This document shows positions 23,566-34,092 of a DNA stretch of 64,000 nt, in pieces; the stretch's first letter is position 1, and every line of letters begins with the position of its first letter. Location: NCBI GenBank assembly GCA_022410635.1, contig JAJVDF010000029.1, positions 1,729,473-1,793,472 on the forward strand. Direction: 5' to 3'. The notes beneath the pieces were generated by a model. The model ran no database searches, was not told where the DNA came from, and saw only the letters and a list, made by a program, of their open reading frames with translations. Both the position numbers and the translations under genes were made by a program. The DNA comes from Tretioscincus oriximinensis. Lineage: Eukaryota; Chordata; Lepidosauria; Squamata; Gymnophthalmidae.

Positions 23566-24379
23566 TAGTTCCTGGAAGAGGGAAAACTCTGTGAATCAGT
23601 TGCATATAAAACTGATTCAGTTTAATGCCTATTCAGACAAAGTATAATAATATAGACCCCATTATTGATTTTTTCTAGCAAGCTGACAATATTTAGGACT
23701 TTAAAATACATATACAAACACATCTACTGTAGCTATTGTAAATCCCAATATTTCAAGCTTTTGAATGTGCATCAAATCATCAACACTGGTAAGTGTTGAT
23801 TGGCAGGACAGTTTGTGTAGAGTTAGGAATAGGAAACTGCGATGTAACTGAATGGATTTCTCTATTCCTTTATGCAATCATCTGTCACCTGCTCCATCAT
23901 TTGAAAATTGCTGAACTTTTGAAGGGGTTGAGTGGATAAGAAACTGTTGAGGAGTAATTCCAAAAGTCTCCATCAGAATTACGGCTGTAACAATTCTCCA
24001 AAAACTATCAGAGCATTTGCTAGAGATACAATTTTGAGTAATGGATGGCAAAATAAAGTGGATGAAATGGCTTATCTTTGTGTCTCTCTGTTTGTGTGTC
24101 AAGTACTAAAGAAAAAAAAAGGAGAGTCTGAAATTAATTCTTCTTTGGTAGAAAGGTGTTTCAGGCTTCCAAGTACAGTATCATGATTTTAAGTTGGCGA
24201 GATTGTCTGCAATGCATTAAAAGGTATGCATGAAAGCAAGAAAACATTCTCTGTGAACTTTCCTGATCAAGTACAGTGCCAGTTATATAAACAAGTCTCA
24301 GAGCCAATTTCCTGTAGCAGCAAAAATTTTTCCTGTGGGTAGGTCTGAGTGCAGATTGGCTGAGAAAAAACTCTCCCAC
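23566..24379. other. No recognised feature
   Basis: AT-rich DNA. Short frames on both strands (23878-24102, 23932-24186) have no motif. Confidence 0.35.
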
Positions 24380-24560
24380 CTAGGACTAGCTGGAGTGCAA
24401 GTTGGGAGCTGTAGTCTGCAAGGCAGCCCTCCCCCCGCCCAGCCCTGCCCAGCCCTGCCCAGCCCCACCCCGCCCAGACTGCGCAGAAGAGGCTGCCTCC
24501 AGCTACTTGAACTACACTCCCCAGCAGGCCCTGCTGCCAGCACAACATCTCCCATTTCAT
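24380..24560. repeat. GC-rich patch with CAGCCCTGCC minisatellite
   Basis: About four units of a 10-base CAGCCCTGCC motif lie at about 24437-24470, inside a GC-rich stretch in otherwise AT-rich DNA. On either side are inverted words: GGGAGCTGTAGTCTGCAAGG on the left and ACTACACTCCCCAGCAGG on the right. The latter resembles the ZNF143/Staf site (ACTACAACTCCCAGCATGC). It could be a small promoter-like CpG patch or a GC-rich repeat insertion. Frames here (24335-24580 plus, 24267-24606 minus) are low-complexity artefacts. Confidence 0.5.
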
Positions 24561-24932
24561 TTTCTTCACCTTTTAACTGATGTTGCTTTGTGAAGCTGCT
24601 TGGCATTCAAGCTTTTAAATTCAAGCACTTGTTAAAAAAAGCATAGCAAAGCAAGTAGAAGTATAACTGATATTCAAAGATGCTGCTGGATGATGAAAAA
24701 CTGGAAGCTGATCATTTGCTATTGTTAACAACTGGCACCTGGTCTATAACGCAATTACAAAGACAATACTGTGGTTTTCTGTTATACTAGTTTATTTGAA
24801 GTTAATATTAAGTCAGCTGCTAGTTGAACTACATATAATAAAGCAACAGCTCAACTTCATAACTTTTACATCTCAGTTCTTCCTTGGGGGAGGAAGGAGA
24901 ATTACCCTCCTGTCTTCTATTCATGAGGTGCC

Positions 24933-25151
24933 TAAGGCTGATCAGATGACCACTTTTGGGGTATGTGTGTGTGTTTGAAAAACCATTTTTGGGATGCCTC
25001 CCAATTTTTTCTGAGAAAAAAAAAATTAAAATACAAAAACATTTTCAAAAAAAATCTGTTTTTGAAAAAAAATTCCTCAGAAAAAACTGGGTGGCACCCC
25101 AAAACCGGATTTTCAACCCCCCCCCCCAAAAGGGGTCATCTGGGCAGCCTA
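24933..25151. mobile_element. Fold-back element family F, copy 2 (219 bp)
   Basis: Starts AAGGCTGATCAGATGACCAC and ends AGGGGTCATCTGGGCAGCCT. The arms repeat the copy at 13.6 kb: CATTTTTGGGATGCCTCCCA on the left, and GGCACCCCAAAACCGGATTT plus a poly-C tract on the right. The centre is expanded with A-rich and T-rich sequence and a (GT)n run near 24964-24974. Frames across it are antisense images of each other and are not genes. Confidence 0.72.
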
Positions 25152-25379
25152 CTATTGACTACCTATTTGCACCTTGTAANGATCTACGGTATCTTCTTAC
25201 TCATGCAGTCCATGTGTAGAAGTTTGTTTTTTATCCCTGGCCCTCCCAATTTTTTATTTAAATTCAATTGCTGTTTTTTACTTTGTTTTTATTATTTTAT
25301 AAACTGAAATATTTTGGAATGGAAAGCAGCATAAAAATGTCCCTAAAAAATAAACTGCATCTATCTAGAATTTTATGGC
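25152..25379. other. No recognised gene; possible LINE tail
   Basis: TTATTTTATAAACTGAAATATTTTGGAATGGAAAGCAGCATAAAAATG at about 25292-25340 has the look of a LINE 3' end on the plus strand. No coding sequence is seen. Confidence 0.3.
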
Positions 25380-25690
25380 TGCATTCAAAAGCCAGCCTCA
25401 AAGCTAGGCAGGAGTGCCTTGGAGTCTGCTCTGCCACAGCGGGCTGTCCATGCTGATAACTCTGAAAAGCAATTTCCCCGCTCCTTCACGTGGCCTGCTT
25501 CACTGCTGCTGGTACAAGGTCTTGCCACATAGTCGTGCGAGATAACACTTTAGCAAGAAAAGCGATGTGTGGGAGTGATCGCTACGGCTGCATCCTGCGG
25601 ACCTTTCAAGGGGGCTTCCTTGAGCGGCACAGAATAGCAAGGGACATGTGGGCAGGGGTGCAAGACCTATAGCTCGCTATATCCCTAAAA
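25380..25690. other. CpG-dense unique patch with a 60-codon frame
   Basis: Roughly a dozen CpG sites fall within about 300 bases (for example GTCGTGCGAG, GATCGCTACGGC, GAGCGGCACAG) in a window that is otherwise CpG-poor. A plus frame at 25490-25672 (starting MACFTAAGTRSCHIVVRDNT) has no recognised family and no flanking splice evidence. It could be a small CpG island or a recently inserted, still unmethylated repeat. Confidence 0.35.
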
Positions 25691-25704
25691 CATGCTGCTT
25701 CAAT

Positions 25705-25822
25705 GCGTGTGTAGATTTATTTATCTATTTATTTATTTATTAATATTAATTTATTATTTATTTATTTATTTATTTATAAAACAATATTAAAAGTAGGGAT
25801 AGATGTGGCCTGTGTTTTCTCC
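25705..25822 (-). mobile_element. L2-like LINE 3' UTR fragment with (TTTA)n
   Basis: A (TTTA)n run at about 25714-25778 is followed by TATAAAACAATATTAAAAGT and AGGGATAGAT. This is the reverse complement of the 3' UTR of the L2 copy at 1-430 (about 306-337), nearly without change. The CCTTCGGGTATAGGG tail segment seen in that copy is missing here, so it may be a deleted variant. Confidence 0.6.
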
Positions 25823-25935
25823 ATCTGATCTTGAACAGTTTTTCCAGATCAGACCACATGCAAATTCAAACAGGGAAAGTCCACCAAAATATATAAATAC
25901 TATATCCCCCTAAAATAGGCTTCAAAACATCTTAA

Positions 25936-26449
25936 ATCACTACAGTATGTGATTCAGCGTCATATCTTGTATGTAACAACTACACAATTTAATCAAATAC
26001 AATGCTAGTAAATACAGTATATAAACTGTAAAAATCCATATAGCCTCCATCATATATATAACAATCACAAAGTGCTAAATACCCCTAAATTCTAGCATCA
26101 TCAAATGGACTCAAAACAAGCACAACCATATTATCNGCCGAAGGGTATAGATATGGAGTCACTACCGGACTTTATATTTATACTATGGGAATCACCTACA
26201 CCATGAACCGATATCCACATATGGTAAAACAGAACTTTACCCACTGTAAACTGGCTGACAATATGGATGTACTTTTTTCGAGTCCATTTGATGATGCTAG
26301 AATTTAGGGGTATTTAGAACTTTGTGATTGTTTTATATATGATGAAGGGTATATGGATTTTTAGTNTATATAGTTACTAGCATTGTATTTGAATAAATTG
26401 TGTACTTGTTATATACAATGTATGGTGCTGAATCACATACTGTAGTGAT
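25936..26449. mobile_element. Long-TIR non-autonomous DNA element flanked by TTAA (514 bp)
   Basis: Left arm 25936-26116 and right arm 26274-26449 are inverted copies of each other, visibly about 90% alike over about 180 bases. They share the outer word ATCACTACAGTATGTGATTC and the inner word TCTAGCATCATCAAATGGAC. About 157 unpaired bases lie between. TTAA stands immediately outside both ends (25932-25935 and 26450-26453). TTAA target duplication is characteristic of piggyBac-type transposons, although the terminal bases are not the usual CCC. There is no transposase, so it is a non-autonomous fold-back element. Confidence 0.75.
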
Positions 26450-26924
26450 TTAAACATGCAAAACGCAACAGAATAAGCTATTCTAACAAAAGTGTGGGGA
26501 AATGGTTAAAACTTGAATGGATAAAACTTGAAATCATTGGGTTTGAAGGTAGAATCTTTGTTTTCCTTTAAAAATCTTCAAACATTAATTGTGTGGGTAA
26601 ATGCATTTCAGAATTTTAAGTTGACACTAGTTTAAACATCTGTCAGAGACATTATAAATAATATACCGAATTTGCTTCANTTTTACACTTATACTGAAAA
26701 GAAGAAAATGCTGCGTTTTGTTGTTTTGCTGATGCTCATGTTCATTCATGTTTTCTTGCTTGAAATCTTAAAATAACCCCCCTCCTGTTTATATAACGAG
26801 TAAGGCAGAAGACTTCACAGATTTTTCATTACTCTGTTGTGTGCAATATATGTATACTTATACAGAAATAAGATTAATTGAATGTATTGTTCCGTAAATA
26901 ATTTGGATACTGACAATGATCCTC
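26450..26924. other. No recognised feature
   Basis: AT-rich DNA with one N. Nothing is recognised. Confidence 0.35.
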
Positions 26925-28550
26925 CTGTGGGCTCTGGTACTGATCTTTATTAGGACCAATCCCAGCACCTGCATGACACTGGAAGCAGTCTAAAGACAGC
27001 TGCCATTATGGCCTGGCAGTCATTTCAAGGCCCAGGGTTGTGTTGGCAGGGTTAGCATGACCACAGGGCAAGCTATTCAGGCAAGAGAGTGTGAGGAGCA
27101 GAGGCCTGGCATGGACATAGAAAATAGAGGCTACCAGGGCAGACACTGCCCAGTGTCCTTGTGCCTCACCCATCCAGCCCAAGAGAGGAAGGGGCAGGCC
27201 AAACCCTTGTCTGATATTGTCAGCCCTGCTTGTCAGGAGGAAACAGACACAAAGAGTGGAGAAGAACTGCAAGAGGAACAGCAGACAATGCAGGCAGCAG
27301 CTGAGGCTGTGGAAGAAATTGATGAGGAACAGACACAGCTGGATAGAATGCAGCTGATCCTAGAGGATGGGCTTCAGAAAGGGTCGCTCATAGGGATTAG
27401 CTTAGAGGGGCATGGACTCTGTGTGCACAGGCTCAGAAGTAGTGATTTAAGGCTAGCTCCCAGCAGAGAAACTTTGCTGGGAACAATAATTGTATCTAGT
27501 CTGTACCTGCCTTGTGATCTTTCTTCGGTTGGATTTTCTGGTTTTGATGTGACCCCAAACTCTATTGTGGAGCCTGTTTGCACTCTGGAACCCTTGTGAC
27601 TACTGGATTGGAATATAGGTTTTACTTGGCTGTGGGTGCTTTTGTTCAACAACCCAGCCTCCTTTTTTATTAGTGGAGTGAAGTAAGCTGTTGGGTGGAG
27701 AAGTGTCTCCTGCTTCCCCAGCACAATTGGGAACCCTAATACCCTGTGCCTTGAGCTGTGAGCAGGACTTGCTAGACAATTGATGCTTGAGAATGTTCCC
27801 AACATTGCCTGCCTGCCTACCTGTCGATATGACACTACCCTATTGTTATCACTGAGCAGTGTGGCTGGACCACACTGATCTAGTGTGGCCCAGCCAATTG
27901 GCTGCGGTAGTTGCCTGCCAGAGCTGTTGCCACTCATGGCTGGTGCTGAATGGTTTCCTCTGTTTCCCCCATGGTGTGCAACAAGTCTTAGAAGAGGATA
28001 GGCATGTACCCATATGGCCAGCCAAAAGAGGCCATTGATGCCTCCATCTCTTCCTGCCTGCACAGTTGCTTATCGGATTCTGTTGGTAAGGAGCCAACTC
28101 AGCAGCTAGGCTCTTCTACAGCCACTGCCTGCTGCCTCTAGTGGTCATATGGGTGTGCTCCCACCCTTTACCTGTGCCTTGGGAGGGGGGAAAAGNCAAA
28201 ACCTGCAGCAGTGGCTGCCCCCCAGGAAGAGGGAAGATACCAAGTCACCTCAACAACCTCTGTCGAGGTGATTAGATTTCATTGCCCCTCCATGCTGGAC
28301 TGGGTAAGTGGCGACTTCACCTGCTACCCCATGAAGTGGGGAGATGGAGTTTATAAGCAAAAACTGTCAAAACTGGGGGGGAGGTCATCTCAACCCAGCT
28401 TTGGCAGCCTAAGCCCACAGTTTGAATGGACACAATTTTGATAGCCAGAGCTGTGTCTACTTTGTACCCACATTCAGGAAATGGCTTTGACAAAACCAAT
28501 GATNAGGTGGCTGGAATCACAAAGTTCCTCTCTCTAGCCATTTCCAATGG
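26925..28550. other. GC-rich island with long unidentified open frames
   Basis: About 1.6 kb clearly richer in GC than its surroundings. The plus strand has a 180-codon frame (27057-27599) that is Glu/Gln-rich in the middle (SGEELQEEQQTMQAAAEAVE). The minus strand has a 229-codon frame (28063-27374), Ser/His-rich, with no recognised domain. Both cannot be real. Parts look like gypsy-type LTR or untranslated sequence (CAGAGAAACTTTGCTGGGAA), and a short inverted repeat lies at 27858-27890 (GTGTGGCTGGACCACAC...GTGTGGCCCAGCC). It is most likely an unclassified retroelement remnant; a lineage-specific gene is possible. Confidence 0.35.
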
Positions 28551-29139
28551 TTAAAGCCATGCATGCATGCCACAGACTTATACACTAGTTTAAAATAATC
28601 CAGTTCTTGTTTACCTGAAGCAAATATTCAACACACAATTAATCTGAAATTAGTAAATGCCCACTTTTCTTTAAATCTACANACTTATCTCAGTGCCACT
28701 TGAAAAATGTTCTACTTGGATTTACTGAGTCCAACTCATGAAATATTACCTACTACCAAAAAAATAATAATCAAGCATTCCAAGTGCATTTCTCTCTACA
28801 CAAAAGCTCTCAGGTAAATTAAAGTGCCTAAAATATCCTTCATAAAATAAACAAAAAAATCTGTTTAATGAATGATTGAAAATTTGATATATGCCTATAA
28901 TGTGGAAATAAATCTACTTTTGCACTGCAGCAAGCATTAATCAATCCACTGCCGGCATCTTTTACATGTGCCTGATCATNCCGGGCTTGGGGCCCAAGAA
29001 GTGGATGCCAAGCATGTGGCCCTGAGGACTGCATGGCCCTACAGAAAGCTGTAGGCCCCAGGGGATGACAGGAACTTGGATAGGCACAGGGGAGACGTTG
29101 GGTTCCTTTCCTTCCTTTGTATCCCTTGTTGCAATTCCT
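28551..29139. other. No recognised feature
   Basis: AT-rich to 28970, then a moderately GC-rich stretch to about 29110 without recognised content. Confidence 0.35.
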
Positions 29140-29235
29140 ACCCTAGGCTTATACTCAAGTCAATAATTTTTCCCAGTTTTTTGTGGTAAAATTAGGTGCC
29201 TCAGCTTATATTCGGGTCGAATATAAGATGTGATT
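29140..29235. repeat. Interspersed repeat with GCTTATA-C-GAGTC words
   Basis: TAGGCTTATACTCAAGTCAA, then TTTTTCCCAGTTTTTTGTGG and CAGCTTATATTCGGGTCGAA. This order matches a dispersed vertebrate repeat that I recall but cannot classify. The two 'gcttatactc.agtc' words are directly repeated about 60 bases apart. Confidence 0.45.
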
Positions 29236-30104
29236 GGTAGAGGATGGGATGAAGATGTTTCAAAGGTAGTTAGGAGGGCATTACTTCATTTTCCCTTTGC
29301 AGAAAGATCTAAAAATCCATGGCATTATGGGAATTCCAACCCTTCAGTTTTGCCTTATCTTTTTTCAGTTTATAACTTTGCCTGGAAGTGTACTTGAAGA
29401 CTTCTGCAACCAAACAATCCAACTCTCAGCATTGATTTCAGTTTCACTCAATTTCCACCATTGGGCAGAACTAAATACAGGGACCTCTGTAGCAGCTTTG
29501 GACTTTTGTCATTCGGAGAAAAAAGCACATTTTGAAATGAAACTTGTCTGGGAAGCAGACTGGGTCACTGAAGCTGAATCTAATGGCAGGGGCTGAGGAG
29601 TCCAGTCAACCATCCAGTTATATTGATAGGCAGTACTTGATGTGAAAGTGACAGCGAGATCACTTGTGTGTTAGCAACCATAATTCGTTTGGTGTGTTGT
29701 GAGATGATGTGCATGGATCATGCTTTAAAAATTCATGTTAAAAAAGGATATAAGGTTGCTTGTGCCTTTTTGTTCTTCAATGGGGACAAGTGGATCATGG
29801 GAAGGTGTCATCTGTACCGTGATTTGCTGTCCCTGAGCTAGCTAGAATCACTCTTTAGTCTTACCTGCTGTGAACAGTTTTTAATCTGTCCCCAACAATT
29901 CTCAGTGTGGCAGAATGGTGCATTTACAATGCTTCTGCTACTGTGAGATGAAGGACCTTTTGAAACTCTGAATTTCAAGATTCATTTCTCATGCACTGGA
30001 TCTGATGTTCCCTTGCTGAATTGTGATGCGAGTTTGACATCCTAAATCAGGATATTCTATCAGGGATGATACAGGAAGGCCAGCCATTCACAATCCTGGA
30101 ATGA
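29236..30104. other. No recognised feature
   Basis: A 99-codon plus frame (29297-29596) has no domain motif. No repeat was identified. Confidence 0.35.
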
Positions 30105-30215
30105 AGATGATGAGTTCTCCTTCACTGGAAGCCTTCAAATAGAGGTTGGACAGCCACCTGTCTGGGATGGTTTAGTGAATGCTGCATTGAGCAGGGAGTT
30201 TGACCCAATGACCAT
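30105..30215 (+). mobile_element. CR1-type LINE 3' end fragment
   Basis: GTTCTCCTTCACTGGAAGCC, TTCAAATAGAGGTTGGACAG and CCACCTGTCTGGGATGG follow the order of the C-terminal coding end and 3' UTR of CR1 LINEs (seen in sense, 'ttcactggaagtcttcaagcagaggctggatggccacctgt'). Only about 110 bases remain. Confidence 0.55.
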
Positions 30216-32449
30216 TCCCAGAAACTAAATAGAGATTTGTCCTTAGTATTATTTTGGAGTTTTTATTGCTATAATTTCTAAAATCAGCACAGAATTTTGA
30301 AATAACAAGATTCTTCAAATTCTGCTTCAAATTTAAAGTGGGTGCAATTCTTCACTAAAAAGAAAGTAGAAGTAAAATAAATGCAGTCTTTAAAAACAAG
30401 GTTGAACTCTTAGGTTTTGAACAGTTAAATACAGAAATACATTCAGATACAATCTGCTTTCTGGTAAGGAGAAAGCAGAAACAAATCAGAGTAGTTTTAA
30501 ATGGAAACCTATAGACTGCTGTATTAAAAACCATTTTTATGGCATTTCTGTGGGACAGCTACAGATCTGTCATTCTAAAAATTAGGCTATANTGGCTTTC
30601 CAATAGTAAATAAAAGCATAAGATGTTGAGAACAAGATTAAAGAAACATCTGATTTCATAGATGTGCAGAATGAACGTAGGAAGAAGTATACAAAACAGT
30701 CCAATAAAGTCCAGTACAGGCTAAATGATGAGCAATGCATTTCAAAATGTGTGTAAGGATGAATCAGGAAATCCAAAAGAAATTCTGGGCTCTTTAATAT
30801 AGATGTGATAAGTGACTAAAGAAAAAGAATGATTATGATTTGAGGAAAAAAGAAGGCATGGAAAGAATATTGTTTAGAAGAGATGAGAACTACACCTTTA
30901 AATCCAACACACTCGCNGTGTCTTTTCTGTCAGTTAGCAGAAAAACAGCAGAACAGGAATATATCCATGAATTCCTATCCATTGACAGAGGATTGAACAG
31001 AGACAATAGTTTCCTGACACACTGCACATATTATAATACTGCCCTAGCTTCATAGGGGATCGCTTGGATTATTCATTTATTTTCTTTCTCGTTCCCAGCA
31101 AGCATCATTTTACTTTATAACTCTCTGAAAAGTTTATGCTCCAATCAAACATATAATCTTAATAACCATAGTTATACTGAGCTTAACATGTCAACAGCAC
31201 ATGAATTTGCATTTCTAGTACTAGTCATCCTCACAGCTTGCTATGAATGGTCAGTTTCTAGACTCATGTTCATTTTGTTGCACCTGAAGACGTAGTCTTG
31301 GGCTGTTTTCATATTGAATCTTATTCTAGGATATACCTTGAATATGGACCCAACATCCATATGGATGTTGACTATGGAGTCTGCCATAGTCTACACTACC
31401 ATCCAATGTAGATGGCTGTCCCTATACATATCTAGTCCAAAATAATNCTTGGTGTGGAACGTTCTGTAGTCTATGAACCCTCATACTACCAGCTTTTTTT
31501 CCTGATGATCTATAAGATACTACAAGATCCCCTTGCTAGAAATACTGGTGGTTACCAGATATCATTAGTGAAGTGGTCGTAAGAGTTAATTATTTTACTA
31601 CTTTTATCGATCTTGAGATCATGTAGTGGAAGACAGTATAATTATTCAGGAAGAAATAATTAAGACAAATCACAGTGCTCAAAGAATGTTCACTTAGTGC
31701 TTCTCCATGGAAAATCAGTGATGTCTCTTTTCTGGTTGGGTTTATTTTATGAATATAATGATTCTAATATGATTCTGCTGAGCATATCCAGTGTTTGAAG
31801 ATTTTTTATTTTATTTTTTTTACACCCTGAGCTACAAGATAATGATGGAAACCTATTCCAGTTGCATAATATATTGCTATTTGCAATGTTAATGTTTAGC
31901 AGGGTTTTTCTTTCCTTTTAAGCAGTCACATTACTGAGTATTGATATGGATCTCACATTGGCTTTTCTCAGATTCTCATAAAGATTTTAAAATAGCAAGC
32001 TTACTCTAAATAGGGATAGCTGAGAGTTGACTGCTCTCTAATTTTTANGAGATGCTTTGAACAATATATTTTGACATTCAACATAATCGGTTTATTTACT
32101 TTGGATAGTGCCTCCTGGTTGTAATGCACACAATTCGTCATTACTTTTCATTCCTGTGAAATGAATGTGCTGTTGTGTCGCATTCAACTACACCTCAGGC
32201 TCCCCAAGTGNATTCTTGCTACCCCAAAATGTAGTTGCCACGGTAACCACTGTGCTTCATTGTGGCAAAGCTCATGGCATTTGTTGCTTACTCAGACATC
32301 TCTTCATCTTTCCTCAGCAACAACAGTGTTTTGTTTCACAAGCTTCGTTTCTCAAAAGAAACTTCAAAAGTTAAGCTGCTTGGATTTTGAGTTAACTGCT
32401 AATGTCATTATAATTCATTGTTTCTTTAGGTTCCTTAGCATTCTTTCAA
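30216..32449. other. No recognised feature
   Basis: About 2.2 kb of AT-rich DNA. One short perfect palindrome CAACATCCATATGGATGTTG sits near 31350-31369. No gene was recognised. Confidence 0.35.
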
Positions 32450-32575
32450 TATAACCTAACTGGATCTGATCAAATGAGTATTTAGCCTACCATCTTTTTC
32501 CCATAGAGAGTTTAACCCCAAAATAATGACCTCTTTTTCTCTTTGTAATTCAAGTGTTGATNTTCAGGGCATGTC
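32450..32575 (+). repeat. Direct repeat, copy 1 (about 125 bp)
   Basis: ATAACCTAACTGGATCTGAT, then CAAATGAGTATTTAGCC, CCCATAGAGAGTTTAACC and TTGTAATTCAAGTGTTGATN. It aligns over about 125 bases, in the same orientation, with 33536-33660. The copies differ at several positions and small indels. Confidence 0.7.
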
Positions 32576-32789
32576 CTCCCATATGATTTGTGATCAAAAC
32601 CAACAAATAAACTTTCACCTTTAACCTATCAGCGTTACAGATGCAAAAGTAGTGTGTGGATAAGCAGTTCCTGGCAAGGGAGATAGGAGGCCATGGTGAT
32701 AAATCAATGGATCATAGTTCTTAGTGCTTTTGATACAACATCAGCTTCTCCTGGAAAGCAAACAGATGCATTGATTGACAACTTGTGTG

Positions 32790-33262
32790 AGTTTGAAGCA
32801 ACTNTTGAAAAAGCTGCTGATCCAGAGAACTTGCATGTTGTGGAAAATGTGAATTTAGAAAAAATATTTTCTGTACCACATATCATTGGAACTATGGGGC
32901 ACTCTGTGAAGCTGAAGGGGAGAATAGTTAGGACAGTATGGGCAAAAGGAAGGATTTTNTTTTCATCTAGAGCGTCATTGGTATATTGAATTTACTACCA
33001 GAGGCGCTGAAGACAAGCAGTAACCAGTTTAAATCGCTTTGAAGGATTGGACAAATTAATAGAGGCCAGTTGGATAATTAGGTTGTCTTTAGGGTGGAAA
33101 GACAGACATGTGTCTCTAAAGGCCAAACGCAGGAAGTTAGGAGGAGATTAAGGTTTTAACTTTAATATCCCCTGAAAAAATTGCTGTGAGAGACAAGATG
33201 CTGGACTAGATGGACTACAACCCAATACAACAAGGCTCCTCCTTTGTTCTTATCCTTGAGCA
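32790..33262 (+). mobile_element. CR1/L3-like LINE 3' fragment, decayed
   Basis: The plus frame 32693-32989 contains KIFSVPHIIGTMGHSVKLKG and RIVRTVWAKG, matching the FSLSHNTRTRGHSLKL and RKVRTDKGKYFF block of the CR1/L3 copies at 20 and 48 kb. Then come CTACCAGAGGCGCTGAAGAC, TTTAAATCGCTTTGAAGGAT and, near 33200, GATGCTGGACTAGATGGACT, typical of the CR1 3' end. Ns and frame changes interrupt it. It lies between the two 125-bp direct repeats. Confidence 0.6.
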
Positions 33263-33535
33263 AATTGTCAGTTACTTGTTGTGGAATAGACAGGTAAGAT
33301 AAAAGTATGGGTGATGGTGGCTCCTGTTTTGATTTTCTTATATAAGATAATAACTCTGAGTTTAGTACAAAATTGGAAACAATTGGCAAAACTCTTACTA
33401 AGCCACCCAGCTCAACCACCCAGCATTAGGAGTCACTTCCCCGTAGTTCTGGTAATCTGATGAAGTCTTCTACAATCCGCCTACAGATTCAGAAATTTGA
33501 TATCTGGCATTAGTGAGAGGAGTCACTTCAGAGTA

Positions 33536-33660
33536 TAACCTAAATGGATCTGATCAAATGAGTATCTAGATAACAATCCTTTTCCCATAGTGAGTTGAAT
33601 CTCCAAATAATGACCCCAGTTTCTCCTTGTAATTCAAGCATTGATCTTCAGTGCAAGGCT
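33536..33660 (+). repeat. Direct repeat, copy 2 (about 125 bp)
   Basis: GTATAACCTAAATGGATCTG, then CAAATGAGTATCTAG, CCCATAGTGAGTTGAATC and TTGTAATTCAAGCATTGATC. It is the same-orientation partner of 32450-32575, about 1.1 kb downstream. Confidence 0.7.
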
Positions 33661-33894
33661 GGATCTAATCCCGGAAGTGAAACACAACTATCAAAACTGC
33701 TGACATCATCCTTCAAGAAGATCAGTTGTCCTTATGTAAAGGTCTCTTTATTAAAAATAGAGAATCAAAAATGTTTGAATCATGTAATATGCGGCATGTT
33801 TGTGCTGTAAAAACAAAAGCATTCACAAACAGAACCTATTGATCTTACTCTAGAAAGATTGTCCAAAATTTCTTTTGTTCTTTCTTTTTCTTTC

Positions 33895-34092
33895 TTTATG
33901 TGTATGTATAGCCCGCCCCATACCTGAAGGTCTCAGGGTGGCCAACAGTAAAATATCAATACAAAATTAACAGTACAAACAATATCTAAAAGTGGGGACA
34001 AAAATGACATTCTCTTCAGCCAAAGGCCAGTTGAAAGAGGTGCGTCTTCAAAGATCTTCTAAAACAATACAACATTGATGACAGACACATTG
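33895..34092 (-). mobile_element. L2-clade LINE 3' end
   Basis: The forward strand shows the reversed tail CCCGCCCCATACCTGAAGGT CTCAGGGTGGCC, then the 3' UTR and AAAGAGGTGCGTCTTCAAAG ATCTTCTAAAA. The latter is the reverse of the ORF2 end (GAAGGTCCTTGAAGACGCACCTCTTTTGCC) of the copy at 1-430. It is truncated just inside the ORF. Confidence 0.65.

Noticed and set aside
24267..24606. Four overlapping frames across the CAGCCCTGCC array
   Set aside because: Low-complexity Pro/Ala or Gly/Trp-rich translations of a minisatellite on both strands.
24932..25307. Frames of 65-114 codons over 24.93-25.31 kb
   Set aside because: They are translations of the inverted arms of a fold-back element, so they mirror each other on the two strands.
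27374..28063. 229-codon minus-strand frame as a host gene
   Set aside because: It overlaps an equally open plus frame, has no domain, and sits in GC-rich sequence where long chance frames are more frequent. Kept only as part of an unclassified island.
31350..31369. 20-base perfect palindrome CAACATCCATATGGATGTTG
   Set aside because: Short, isolated and without related copies in the window. Palindromes of this size occur by chance or drift.
32450..33660. The 125-bp direct repeats as a pair of LTRs
   Set aside because: No TG...CA ends, promoter or poly(A) layout, primer-binding site or retroviral coding sequence was seen. The content between them is CR1 in origin.
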